From assembly GCA_046260765.1 (NCBI GenBank), contig JBHEOO010000011.1:24805-88804 (forward strand): a DNA stretch of 64,000 bases. The letters are read 5' to 3'. The position numbers were made by a program, and so were the translations under genes. The notes under the pieces were generated by a model. That model made no database searches. It saw nothing but the letters and a program-made list of their open reading frames with translations, and was not told the origin of the DNA. This document shows positions 41,561-50,921 of this stretch, piece after piece (position 1 is the stretch's first letter; each line of letters starts with the position of its first letter). Source of the stretch: Chromatocurvus sp046260765 (GTDB taxonomy: Bacteria > Pseudomonadota > Gammaproteobacteria > Pseudomonadales > Halieaceae).

Positions 41561-44500
41561 GTGCTGAACCAACTGGTCCGTTTCTCCCTCACGCAGCGTC
41601 TTTTTGTCTGCGTTCTCGCGGCTTTGCTAGTAGGGCTTGGCACTCGCGCCTGGCTGCTGCTGCCCGTTGACGCCTATCCCGATATCTCGCCGACCCAGGT
41701 CAAGGTCATCCTAAAGGTCCCTGGGATGACGGCAGAGGAAATCGAGCAACGGGTGACCTACCCGGTGGAGACCGAGCTGCTGGGCATCCCGCGCCAGGCC
41801 ATGCTGCGCTCGACCACAAAATATGCGATCACTTCCATTACTCTGGATTTTGTCGAGGGCACCGATATCTACTGGGCCCGGCAACAGGTCAATGAGCGCC
41901 TCGGTGGGCTTCTCAGTGATCTGCCTTTCGCTGTTGAGGGCGGGCTCGCCCCCATGAGCACACCGCTCAGTGAAATGTTCATGTTTACGGTGGAGAACGC
42001 CGAACTGTCCCTGATGGAGAAGCGCCGCCTGCTGGAGTGGGAAATCCGGCCGGCCCTGCGCACCGTGGACGGTGTTGCCGACGTGAATGTTCTGGGTGGT
42101 TACGCGAGGACCTTTCAGGTGACGCCGCGGACTGCCGAACTGTCGGCGCTGGGCCTGAACATGGGTGATATCGAAGCTGCCATTATCGGGCAGAACCTGA
42201 ATGCCGGCACCGGTCGCATTCTTCTCGGGAATGACGTGCTCGTGGTGCGCGTGGAAGGGCGTATCGCCACTCTGCAGGCCCTGGGTGACGTCATGGTCAG
42301 CGCCGGGGAGGAGGGCGTGTACCGCTTGCGTGATGTAGCCGATGTCGAGATCGGCCACCTGGCGCGCTACGGTGCGGTGACAAGGGACGGCGAAGAGGCG
42401 GTGCAGGGTCTGGTGATCTCGCTGCGCGACAGCAACACGGGCGCCGTGGTAGCCGGCGTGAAGAAGCGCCTGGCGGAGCTGGAAAATACCCTGCCGCCTG
42501 GCACGGATATCAACGTATTCTATGACCGGGCGCGACTCATCAGTACGGCCATCGGTACCATGTCCAATGCCCTGATCCAGGCCATCGTCCTGGTGGTGGC
42601 GGTACTGGCGGTATTCCTCGGCAATCTGCGCGCGGCACTGGTAGTGTCGCTGTCGCTACCCCTGGCGGCACTATCCACCTTTCTGCTCATGTCTGCGACA
42701 CAGCTCACGGCAAACCTGATGAGCCTGGGTGGCCTGGTGATTGCCATCGGTATGTTGGTGGATGCGTCTGTGGTGGTGGTGGAAAACACGGTGACACGTC
42801 TTGCCGATGACCGTGGGCTGCCACGCCTGCACCTGATTTACCGCGCTGTGCGCGAGGTTGCGCTGCCGGTCCTCTCCGGGACACTGATTGTGATCATTGT
42901 GTTCTCGCCGCTGCTCACCCTGAGCGGCCTGGAGGGCAAGATGTTCACGCCCGTTGCGCTGACCATTGTCTATGCCATGGTCGCGGCGCTGCTCATCGCA
43001 CTGACCGTGATCCCCGTGATGGCATCACTGCTGCTGGGCGCCCGCGCAATTGCGATGCCGCGATTCATGCAGCGCATGCAGGGTCAATACGCGGACGTGC
43101 TTGCTGGCGTGCTCGCGCAGCCACGCTGGCTACTGCTGGCCGTTGCTGTGCTTCTGGCACTGAGCGCGCTGTTGCTGACCTTGATCGGCAAGACTTTCAT
43201 GCCGGTGCTGGACGAGGGCGATGTGATCGTGCAGCTGGAGAAATCGCCGAGTATCTCGCTCGAGGCTTCTGTTGAGCTGGACAGGCAAATCGAGACCGCC
43301 TTGCTGGCGGAGATTCCGGAAATCCGGCAGATTGTCGCGCGCACTGGCTCAGACGAGTTGGGCCTGGACCCGATGGGCCTGAATGAAACGGATGTTTTCA
43401 TGGAGCTGGCCCCGCGCGACACCTGGCGCATGGACAGCAAGGATGCACTGGAGGATGCTGTTCGCGACGTGGTGTCGCGCTTCCCCGGCATCAATATCAA
43501 CTTCACCCAGCCGATACAGATGCGCGCTTCCGAGATGCTCACCGGCAGTAGCGGTGACATTACCATCAAGCTGTTTGGTGAAGACCTCGCGCAGGTGGCA
43601 GACCTGATGCCGCGGATCGCGCGGGTCACTCGCGACGTGCCGGGTGCGGTTGACGTGCAGGCCTCCGTCACCGAGGGCGGTAAGTTCCTTAACGTGCGCG
43701 TACGGCCCGAGCTGGCAGCGGTCCACGGGATGAGCTCGACGGCCCTTGCGGACTATCTGAAGACGCAGATAGAAGGTACGACGATCTCCGAGGTCCGCGA
43801 GGGTCGCCAGCGCATCCCGCTAACCCTGGCAACGGGGTCGGAAACGGTAGCCGCGCCCGCGACGGTGGCCGAGCTCGAGCAGCGGGCGGTGGCACTGCCT
43901 GACGGCACGCTGGCGACGCTGGCAGCTATCGCCGACGTGAGCTACGCAGAGGGGCCATCGGTGATTGAGCGCGAGCGCGGCAGCCGGTTCGGTATTGTCA
44001 CGCTGAACGTTGAAGGGCGCGACGTGGTCAGCCTGGTAGAGGAACTGCGCGAGACACTGGTGCGGGACGTGCCGCTGCCTGCGGGTTACCGCCTGGAGTA
44101 CGGCGGTGAGTTCGAGAACCAGCAGCGGGCCACCCGCAACCTGCTGCTGGTGGTGCCGGTGGCGCTTCTAATGATCACGATTATCCTGTTTGCGACATTC
44201 CGCTCGCTGGCACTGGCGGGGATCATTCTTGGCAACACACCCTTCGCCCTGATGGGCGGTGTGATCGCGCTGTTCATCAGCGGCGAATACCTGTCAGTGC
44301 CCGCTTCCGTGGGCCTGATCGCCCTGCTCGGGGTCGCGGTACTCAACGGTGTGATGATGGTGAGCTATTTCCAGCAGCATTGGCACATGAGCGCACCGCT
44401 ATCCGAGCGCATCGTCAGCGGCGCGACACAGCGCCTGCGCCCGGTACTGATGACGGCGACCACGGCGATTTTCGGGCTGCTGCCGCTGGTGTTCGCCACC

Positions 44501-44629
44501 GGGCCCGGTGCGGAAGTGCAGCGGCCGCTGGCGATTGTGGTGGTTGGGGGGCTGCTGACATCTACCGTCACCACCCTGTTCCTGTTGCCGGTCTTCTACC
44601 AGTACTGGGGGCGTCGCCAGCATGAGTGA
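41561..44629 (+). CDS. Heavy-metal efflux RND transporter (CzcA/CusA family)
   Basis: A 1022-residue inner-membrane proton-driven pump with twelve predicted membrane segments in two halves and two large periplasmic loops. Family features include YPDISPTQVKV, GMTAEEIEQRVTYPVETEL, the TM4 signature GLVIAIGMLVDASVVVVENTVTRL (closer to the CusA pattern than to the DFG motif of zinc/cobalt pumps) and EMLTGSSGDITIKLFGEDL. Which metal is moved cannot be settled from this; a monovalent metal is one possibility. GTG 41561 is chosen because it starts directly at LNQLVRFSLTQRLF; the longer GTG lies within the adaptor gene. Confidence 0.92.
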   Translation: MLNQLVRFSLTQRLFVCVLAALLVGLGTRAWLLLPVDAYPDISPTQVKVILKVPGMTAEEIEQRVTYPVETELLGIPRQAMLRSTTKYAITSITLDFVEGTDIYWARQQVNERLGGLLSDLPFAVEGGLAPMSTPLSEMFMFTVENAELSLMEKRRLLEWEIRPALRTVDGVADVNVLGGYARTFQVTPRTAELSALGLNMGDIEAAIIGQNLNAGTGRILLGNDVLVVRVEGRIATLQALGDVMVSAGEEGVYRLRDVADVEIGHLARYGAVTRDGEEAVQGLVISLRDSNTGAVVAGVKKRLAELENTLPPGTDINVFYDRARLISTAIGTMSNALIQAIVLVVAVLAVFLGNLRAALVVSLSLPLAALSTFLLMSATQLTANLMSLGGLVIAIGMLVDASVVVVENTVTRLADDRGLPRLHLIYRAVREVALPVLSGTLIVIIVFSPLLTLSGLEGKMFTPVALTIVYAMVAALLIALTVIPVMASLLLGARAIAMPRFMQRMQGQYADVLAGVLAQPRWLLLAVAVLLALSALLLTLIGKTFMPVLDEGDVIVQLEKSPSISLEASVELDRQIETALLAEIPEIRQIVARTGSDELGLDPMGLNETDVFMELAPRDTWRMDSKDALEDAVRDVVSRFPGININFTQPIQMRASEMLTGSSGDITIKLFGEDLAQVADLMPRIARVTRDVPGAVDVQASVTEGGKFLNVRVRPELAAVHGMSSTALADYLKTQIEGTTISEVREGRQRIPLTLATGSETVAAPATVAELEQRAVALPDGTLATLAAIADVSYAEGPSVIERERGSRFGIVTLNVEGRDVVSLVEELRETLVRDVPLPAGYRLEYGGEFENQQRATRNLLLVVPVALLMITIILFATFRSLALAGIILGNTPFALMGGVIALFISGEYLSVPASVGLIALLGVAVLNGVMMVSYFQQHWHMSAPLSERIVSGATQRLRPVLMTATTAIFGLLPLVFATGPGAEVQRPLAIVVVGGLLTSTVTTLFLLPVFYQYWGRRQHE

Positions 44630-44930
44630 TCTGGACCTGATGGTGGTGCTGGTACCGCGGCGCCTGTACGAGGACGTGGTGGACGCGCTGATGGCCTTTG
44701 AGGGCATTTCTGGCTTCAGCGCCGTTGAGGCCGCGGGTTTCAGTCGCGAACACAGCCATTTCAGTGCCGCCGAGCAGGTGGACGGTGCGCGCCGCTTCAT
44801 CCGCTTCGAAGTTCTTCATGCGCCTGAGCAGCGCGAGGCCATCCTCGCTGAGATTGAATCGCTGGTAGGTCGGGAGCATGTTCGATACTGGGTGGTGGAA
44901 CTGGTCGGGGCGGGGCGGTTGGGGTCTTAG
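44622..44930 (+). CDS. DUF3240 family protein
   Basis: A 102-residue PII-like small protein. It matches DUF3240 in layout: LMVVLVPRRLYEDVVDALMAFEGISGFSAVEAAGFSREH, then SAAEQVDGARRFIRFEVLHAP and HVRYWVVELVGAGRL. These proteins are encoded beside metal RND pumps and are thought to be regulatory or metal-sensing, without proof. It overlaps the pump gene by 8 bases. Between its stop and the next gene (115 bases) I see nothing. Confidence 0.85.
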   Translation: MSDLDLMVVLVPRRLYEDVVDALMAFEGISGFSAVEAAGFSREHSHFSAAEQVDGARRFIRFEVLHAPEQREAILAEIESLVGREHVRYWVVELVGAGRLGS

Positions 44931-45045
44931 TCTGCGTGCTTGAGTGGTTGTAACGAAGCGCCCGGTATCTTTACCGGTATTACGGCGACGCCAGGCTCCT
45001 GGCCCGGTTAGAATGCCGCGTCCTGCCGGAGGAATTCAGCAAATC

Positions 45046-47331
45046 ATGACATCTCGCTCCAACGATAACCTCGCCATGTTTATTTTCCCGACACCCGCGC
45101 CGTTTGCCTCGCGACTGCAAGGCTTGTTCCTCCTCGTATGTCTCCTGACGGGCGGGTCAGCGGGCGCAGTGGCGACGGCTGCGGTGTCGACTGAGCCGCT
45201 CCCCGGCGATGAGCAGGCACAGACATCCGATGTGGCCGTGCCCCTCAGTCTCGACTACCCGCTGTTGCAGCAACTCCTTGTCTCGCAGCTGTTCCTCGGC
45301 CCCGGACAGAGCCGAGAGCTCCTGAACGATCCCACCGGCTGCAGTGAAATTACCGTGAGCGAGCCAGAGCTGACTCCCGGCGACTCGCAGCTGGAGGTTC
45401 TCGCCGGTCTGCGCGCGCGCATCGGCCTGGGCGCCCCCGGCGCCTGTGCAACCATGCTCAATTGGCAGGGTCAGATAGGGGTGACTGGCAGTCCTGAAAT
45501 TCGCGACAACGGCAGCGCGCTGGGTTTCGCCCCGGACCGGGTCTGGCTGCTGGATGCCGCGGGCCAGCCCCTCGCCAACGACCGGCTGCAGCAAATGGCG
45601 GATGCGAGTGCGCGGACACTTTTCAGTCGCTTTGTGGTGGATCTTGCGCCGCAGCTGCAGTCGGTGGGAGCCCTGCTGCCGGAGGTCCTGCCGCGCCACT
45701 CCCGGCAGCAGATTCAGGCGCTGCTGGACACGCTACGCCTGAGTGACCTCAAGGTCGGGCGGGAGACCCTGGATGCGGATATCGTGTTTGCCGTGGAGCT
45801 CCTGTCCGCTCCCCTGCCGTCGGAGCGCGGGCTTGACGAGGCGGAACTTGCCCGCTGGGAAGAGCGCTGGCAGCTCATGGATTCCTTGCTGGTGCTTGCG
45901 GTAAAGCACTACGCCGCCGAAACACAGCTGCAGGTGCTGCGTGACGCATTGCTCGATGTATTGATCGAGAGCCGATATCGGCTGCGCGATGCGCTGGTGG
46001 AAACGCCGGATACCGGTGAGGACGTGGTGCGGGACTGGTTCCTGCAGAGCTGGCAGTCGCTGGCCCCGGTGATTCGACGCATTGGCCTCGAGCAGCCGGG
46101 TCAGGAGCATATGCTGCTTTTCAGCGTGATTGCGGCGACGGATGCGCTGAAGGCACTGGACCAGCTCGGGCCGACAATGGGTCTGGATATATCCGCCGAC
46201 GGACTGCGGCGGCTGGCCAGAATGATCAACGGAGGTGCCGGTGATCAGTTGCTGCACTATTCCGGGGATGTGGATCCGGATCTGCGACGGCTGCTGGACG
46301 AGAGTCTCAAGGCTACGCCGCCCCCTTCCGCCTGGCGTCTGGATTTTTCTCTGTTTCCACGCGCGGTGGCGGCGGATCTGGACAGGCTCAACAGCTGGGC
46401 GCCACAGCGCGATGACCTGGCTGAGTATTTGCCGCAGGTCGCGCTGCTGCTGCAGGACTCGGCAAAGACGGCCATAGCCAGCCGTGATCTCGATGCCGCC
46501 TACGCTGAGTTATTCAGGCGGCTGGTGCTCACGACTGCCTGGCAGGAAAGTTGCTGGCGGCACTATGTGATAAGCCATGACCGGAAACTGGTCCCCTTGC
46601 GCTCCGGCACCGGAGATGTCGGCCTGATGCAGGTGAACGAGCGCGTATGGCGAGGCTTTTACGACCAGCAGCAGTTGCGCTGGGATATCGCCTACAACAG
46701 CACTGCTGGCGTGGAAGTGCTGCTCGATTATCTCGTCAAATATGCCATTCGCAAAGGAGAGCACCGGCAACCCGGCGGGTTCGATAATCTGGCGCGCTCT
46801 GCCTATTCTGCGTACAACGGAGGGCCCAGCCAGGTGGCGCGCTATCGCAGCGACACCGCTTCCACTTACGGCAGGAAAGTCGATGCCGCTTTCTGGGAGA
46901 AGTACCGCCAGGTGGCGGCGGGAAATGAGCTTGGTGTCTCACGCTGTCTTGGCGGGGACCTCAGTGGCCCGGCGGCAGTGCCCGGTGTTTCTCGCAAAGC
47001 TGCACGCTCGCCTGTGGCAGGCACTCCTGTGGCAGGCACTCCTGTGGCAGGCACCCCTGTGGCAGGCACCCCTGTGGCAGGTGCCCCTGTTGAACGTGGC
47101 GCCGATTATTTCACGCTGCAGCTGGGCGTTTTCAGCGCGGCATCCTCAGCGCAGGCGTTTATCAGCCAGCACGCGCTGTCCGCTGATGCCAAAGTGCAGC
47201 AGCGGCGCAAGGGTGATAGCGGTCAGTTTCTGGTCCTGTACGGCACTTATGCGACACGCGCGCAGGCTGAGTCTGCAAAACAGGGGCTTGCCAGGTTTCA
47301 GCCCTGGGTCCGGCGCTTCGGTGAGCTGTAG
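45046..47331 (+). CDS. Lytic transglycosylase (SLT) with C-terminal SPOR domain
   Basis: A 761-residue exported protein. A signal segment (LQGLFLLVCLLTGGSAGA) precedes about 430 residues of helical sequence I do not recognise. A Slt-type catalytic domain follows: Glu501 in TAWQESCWRHY, GDVGLMQVNERVWRG and SAYNGGPSQVARY. Five PVAGT/A repeats (about 656-680) form a linker, and a SPOR domain (DYFTLQLGVFSAASSAQAFI to FLVLYGTYATRAQAESA) ends it. SPOR binds denuded septal glycan, so septal cleavage is likely. ATG 45046 is chosen; GGAGG lies rather far (13 bases) upstream and ATG 45076 is an alternative. Confidence 0.85.
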   Translation: MTSRSNDNLAMFIFPTPAPFASRLQGLFLLVCLLTGGSAGAVATAAVSTEPLPGDEQAQTSDVAVPLSLDYPLLQQLLVSQLFLGPGQSRELLNDPTGCSEITVSEPELTPGDSQLEVLAGLRARIGLGAPGACATMLNWQGQIGVTGSPEIRDNGSALGFAPDRVWLLDAAGQPLANDRLQQMADASARTLFSRFVVDLAPQLQSVGALLPEVLPRHSRQQIQALLDTLRLSDLKVGRETLDADIVFAVELLSAPLPSERGLDEAELARWEERWQLMDSLLVLAVKHYAAETQLQVLRDALLDVLIESRYRLRDALVETPDTGEDVVRDWFLQSWQSLAPVIRRIGLEQPGQEHMLLFSVIAATDALKALDQLGPTMGLDISADGLRRLARMINGGAGDQLLHYSGDVDPDLRRLLDESLKATPPPSAWRLDFSLFPRAVAADLDRLNSWAPQRDDLAEYLPQVALLLQDSAKTAIASRDLDAAYAELFRRLVLTTAWQESCWRHYVISHDRKLVPLRSGTGDVGLMQVNERVWRGFYDQQQLRWDIAYNSTAGVEVLLDYLVKYAIRKGEHRQPGGFDNLARSAYSAYNGGPSQVARYRSDTASTYGRKVDAAFWEKYRQVAAGNELGVSRCLGGDLSGPAAVPGVSRKAARSPVAGTPVAGTPVAGTPVAGTPVAGAPVERGADYFTLQLGVFSAASSAQAFISQHALSADAKVQQRRKGDSGQFLVLYGTYATRAQAESAKQGLARFQPWVRRFGEL
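47011..47085. repeat. Five 15-base tandem repeats encoding PVAGT linker
   Basis: Five units of CCTGTGGCAGGCACT or close variants, at 47011, 47026, 47041, 47056 and 47071. They encode PVAGT four times, then PVAGA, between the SLT and SPOR domains. Confidence 0.95.
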
Positions 47332-47360
47332 GAACGCGGCTGCGCTGTGTCTGCGGACAT

Positions 47361-50300
47361 TCAGTTCGGTTTTTTACCGAGGGAAATTCTGTAATCCTCC
47401 GGTGTGCCCGTAATGCGTACGTTGAGAAAGCGCACGCGACTGGTATCGCCCACCGCCTCTATTTCATACACTTGATCAGGATCCACTTCTCCCTGGCTCC
47501 GGCCGCCGAAAAGCTTGCGCCAGGCTACCTGGCCGACGAGTCTCAGGGGGACACGCACAAAATAGTTCATTGACGCATCCAGTCCCTGCTGGCCGGACAC
47601 CTCCATGAAGCCGACCGAGGAGTTGATGAGCATGCTGGGTATCGTCAGGGCGCCATTCTTTAAGTCAATCGAGTTTTCTATTTTGTCAAAGCGCAGATTA
47701 CTCAGATTGCGGTCGTCAAAAAAATCAGACAATGCCAGCGCGGGCGCAAAATTCACCAGGCTGCCCTCTTTGATCGTGAGCTCCATATGCGCCTCGCTCT
47801 CCTCGAGAATGGGCGTGAGATCGGGGTGCATTCGGAAAGTGCTTTCAATGCGGCCGGTGATACTGCCATGGACATTGTCACTGAGAAGCGCATCCTGTCC
47901 GAAGTTATCGAACTTGATCATCAGCTTGTCGATGTCGAGGTCGCGCACTTCAAGATTGCTGTGATAGTAGATGTTCGCGGGATCTGAACCGTTGAAATAG
48001 CCCTGCATGGACAGACCGCCGTCCGCCACGCCCAGCGTCAGCTTGTCCACGTGAAGATAGTGGTCGTCCTGCAGACGCAGATCAACGCTGAGGTCTTCAA
48101 GCCAGTAGCGGTGATAATTCATGCGGCCTATTTCCGCCGTGATCTGCAGGTTCGGAAACGGCACGTCGAACACGTTGAAGGCCTCGGCGTGGTCCACCGC
48201 TTCGTCGCTCTCATCAAAGCCTGTCAGGGTGTCCAGATCAAGCACGGAAGACGTGAGCGACAAAACGTTGTCGCGCAGCTGTTGATGCCCTGAATCTTCA
48301 AAAAAGTAGCTCATGTCGACGTTGAAATCACTTTCGCCGAGCACGCCAGAAAATTCTTGCAACGCAAGATGCCCGTTTTCGTAATGCGCGCGGCCGCGAA
48401 ACTGCTCCAGTTTCAGTGGGTGAAAGCGGGTCTGGGAGGTGAGCTCGTCCAGGTACAGATCCATCGACTGAAAGCCGTCGGCATAGTGCAGCGCCACGCG
48501 TCCGTGCAGCGCAGTGTCGTGAAACACTTCGTCCCGATAGGACTCGGGGACATAGTTCTCACCTTTGTAAGTCAGCAGATCCCGCAACCGGAACTGTCTG
48601 GAGACGAGGTCAAACTCAATCAGGCTGTCGCCTGCGGGCTGGTCCTGGAACCATTTCGGGTAATTGTCCAGGCTGCCCGAAAAGTGGAAGTCGGTATCGT
48701 CGATTTCGCCGCTGAAATCCCGAAGGACTATATCCCGCTCGCCAATGCTGATGTCGGCGTGGAAGTCATGCAGTATGTGAGGGTAGTGGTGGAACGTTGC
48801 ATAAAAATCGTCGACGAAAAAGGTTCCCCTGGGGAGATAGTCGACGTCAAACAGTTCTGATGCAGTGGTTTCGAGGGCGACTGCTACAGACAGGTTCTCC
48901 ACGACCTCATCGTAACGTCGGGCCAGATCCGGCTCGAAGGCAAGAAGGTCAGGCAGGTCGATTCTGTCCGAATTGACCGCCAGCTCGATACGCACCGGGC
49001 GGTCGTAGCGATGGAAAACCGCCGGAAAATCAGTCAATGATCCGTTCACGCTGATGTCGCTGTCTCCGATGCGAAGACTCATGGACTCCAGCGTAACAGC
49101 GCCGTCGCGCATGATGGCATGCGCATTCATTTCCGACACGGTATGCCCGATCTCCGGGACGCTGAAATACAGGTTGCTGATCGTCAGCTCGGAGTCGATG
49201 CCGGATTTCAGCTGCGCCAGAGACTCACCGGGGAAATCAAGGTCCACTATCTCGTCAAAGTTCATGTCGAGCAGAACCTTGCCACGTACCTGCTCGAGCT
49301 CGGCCAGCTGCAGGAATCTGGCGATGAATTCGAGATCCAGGTCTGCGTGGATATCCAGCTTCACGACAGGATTCACAAAATTCCTGATCGCCAGTCTGCC
49401 CTCGAACACGCCTTCTTCGGGTTTGGCGTAAATGTCGCTGATCTGCAGCACGGCGCTGCGCAGGGTGCGCTCTTCGCCGTTCGAAAAACTGCCGGTGAAA
49501 CCCAGCTGGTCTACCCGCGCCTGAGTTTTTGTGTTCATGAACCAGACGTTTTCGCTGCCGAAGGCGACCTCGACCGCAGGCAGGCTGCCTCCCCCTGCTT
49601 TGCCTGCCACTGTGCCCTCGAAGAAAATCTTCCCGGCGTTCTGGTAGCGATCAAGATCCTCGGCGATGTCGGGAGGGAGGAAGGCCGCCAGCAGGCTGAA
49701 GTCCGATTTATCGCCGCGTAAGCGGAGGTCAAGGTCAACGTCGTTCTCAACGTCGACATCACCCTCCACCCGGAATTCAGCGTCATTCAGGGACGCAAGG
49801 CTGGGCATCACACGCAGGCGTCCGGCCAGTTCATCATAGTCGCCTTGCAGATCCAGGTGGACATTGAGGCCGGTGAAATAGGCGGGTACACCCCTGGCTG
49901 ATACGTCCAGCCTCAGGTCGGTCACCACATCGATAAACAGATGCTGTTGCCGGTAGGTGACGCTGGCGAGGAGTTCGTCGATGTCGATGTCGACGGCCTC
50001 GTCGCTTGCCTCGTTCACGATAGCGATATCCACGTGCCGCATCGTCAGGTTCTTTATATCGAGGTTCAGCTGAGCTTGTCCGGGAGGCGCATCGGTCGAC
50101 GGCGTATTACCGATACCTTTGGCGGTGAGGATGTTGTAGCTGCCATCGGCACGCTTTACCACATCCAGGTGTCCATTCTCCATTTTCAGCGTCTTGATCG
50201 TGAAATTTCCCACCAGGATGTCCCGAATATCAAACCCCAGGTAGAGATCGTTCAGCCTGTAGATGGGGCGAGTATCCGTGTCTTTGTTTTCGAAGAATTT

Positions 50301-50522
50301 CACCTGGCGTAGATCGATCGAAAAATAGGGCAGGCTTGCCAGTGGCGCCATGCGGATTTCGCCGACGGTCATGGTGCCGTCGATACGATCATTCACCTCG
50401 CTGACGATCCTCTGCAGAAGTGCGTCCTGCTGAATGTAGATCACGGCGGTTGCCGCGATGGCCAGAGTAAACGGGATGATCGCGACGGCTGCGAGGGTCA
50501 GCAGAATTTTCTGGCGGGTCAT
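47361..50522 (-). CDS. Large AsmA-like envelope protein
   Basis: A 1053-residue protein with one N-terminal membrane anchor (KILLTLAAVAIIPFTLAIAATAVIYI). The rest is beta-rich sequence with repeated groove-like strands, for example GEIRMAPLASLPYFSIDLRQVKF, IKTLKMENGHLDVVKRADGSYNI and the C-terminal DYRISLGKKPN. This is the AsmA/TamB-like architecture of bridge-like lipid transport proteins spanning the periplasm; involvement in phospholipid delivery to the outer membrane is inference by family. ATG 50522 is used since the 29 upstream in-frame codons are not family-like. Convergent with the SPOR transglycosylase, 29 bases apart. Confidence 0.82.
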   Translation of the reverse strand: MTRQKILLTLAAVAIIPFTLAIAATAVIYIQQDALLQRIVSEVNDRIDGTMTVGEIRMAPLASLPYFSIDLRQVKFFENKDTDTRPIYRLNDLYLGFDIRDILVGNFTIKTLKMENGHLDVVKRADGSYNILTAKGIGNTPSTDAPPGQAQLNLDIKNLTMRHVDIAIVNEASDEAVDIDIDELLASVTYRQQHLFIDVVTDLRLDVSARGVPAYFTGLNVHLDLQGDYDELAGRLRVMPSLASLNDAEFRVEGDVDVENDVDLDLRLRGDKSDFSLLAAFLPPDIAEDLDRYQNAGKIFFEGTVAGKAGGGSLPAVEVAFGSENVWFMNTKTQARVDQLGFTGSFSNGEERTLRSAVLQISDIYAKPEEGVFEGRLAIRNFVNPVVKLDIHADLDLEFIARFLQLAELEQVRGKVLLDMNFDEIVDLDFPGESLAQLKSGIDSELTISNLYFSVPEIGHTVSEMNAHAIMRDGAVTLESMSLRIGDSDISVNGSLTDFPAVFHRYDRPVRIELAVNSDRIDLPDLLAFEPDLARRYDEVVENLSVAVALETTASELFDVDYLPRGTFFVDDFYATFHHYPHILHDFHADISIGERDIVLRDFSGEIDDTDFHFSGSLDNYPKWFQDQPAGDSLIEFDLVSRQFRLRDLLTYKGENYVPESYRDEVFHDTALHGRVALHYADGFQSMDLYLDELTSQTRFHPLKLEQFRGRAHYENGHLALQEFSGVLGESDFNVDMSYFFEDSGHQQLRDNVLSLTSSVLDLDTLTGFDESDEAVDHAEAFNVFDVPFPNLQITAEIGRMNYHRYWLEDLSVDLRLQDDHYLHVDKLTLGVADGGLSMQGYFNGSDPANIYYHSNLEVRDLDIDKLMIKFDNFGQDALLSDNVHGSITGRIESTFRMHPDLTPILEESEAHMELTIKEGSLVNFAPALALSDFFDDRNLSNLRFDKIENSIDLKNGALTIPSMLINSSVGFMEVSGQQGLDASMNYFVRVPLRLVGQVAWRKLFGGRSQGEVDPDQVYEIEAVGDTSRVRFLNVRITGTPEDYRISLGKKPN

Positions 50523-50582
50523 GCGTTTTTCAACCTCAGGTGATCTGTTATCTTGGCATTTTAATAAAAAGCGGACGTCAAA

Positions 50583-50919
50583 TGAGTCGGATAGCGCAAC
50601 AGAAGACATACCGGTGGGCCGGGTTTTTGTGGCTTGGTCTCTTTTACGTCATCTGGCTGCGGCCAGCTCCGTACTGTTGTCGCTCGCATTTAAGCTGCTC
50701 TGGCCGACGCTGCCGTTCATTGACCGCGTGGGCACCGTGTTTCTTCTGGCCATGGCGCTGGCCGTGCTGACGTCAATATTGCCCAGCGCCCCGGCTTCGC
50801 CGCAGCCCCTCGCTCGATCTTTTACCAGCGACGTCGATTTTTCCACGTCTCGGGATTACAACGTATATGCCCTCTGCGTCGTGTCGATCCTGACGGTACT
50901 TTACGGCGTGTGGTGGTAG
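50583..50919 (+). pseudogene. Truncated, frameshifted sodium/sugar symporter (SSS family) remnant
   Basis: The 3' part of this interval translates as RHLAAASSVLLSLAFKLLWPTLPFIDRVGTVFLLAMALAVL and ends YNVYALCVVSILTVLYGVWW. That pattern is the last membrane segments of SglT-type sodium/glucose symporters. The preceding stretch reads FLWLGLF in another frame; joining it as GLF-W-RHLAAAS requires one missing base near 50644-50650. The ~400 residues normally upstream are gone: sequence before 50583 is the start of the AsmA-like gene. An SSS transporter beside glk is a common arrangement. Family recognition is from memory of the C-terminus, so moderate confidence. Confidence 0.55.
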
Positions 50920-50921
50920 GT

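Noticed and set aside
50458..50919. A 153-codon ORF as an intact gene
   Set aside because: Its first third overlaps the start of the AsmA-like gene in antisense and is not protein-like; only the C-terminal part resembles a symporter end, so it is called as a remnant.
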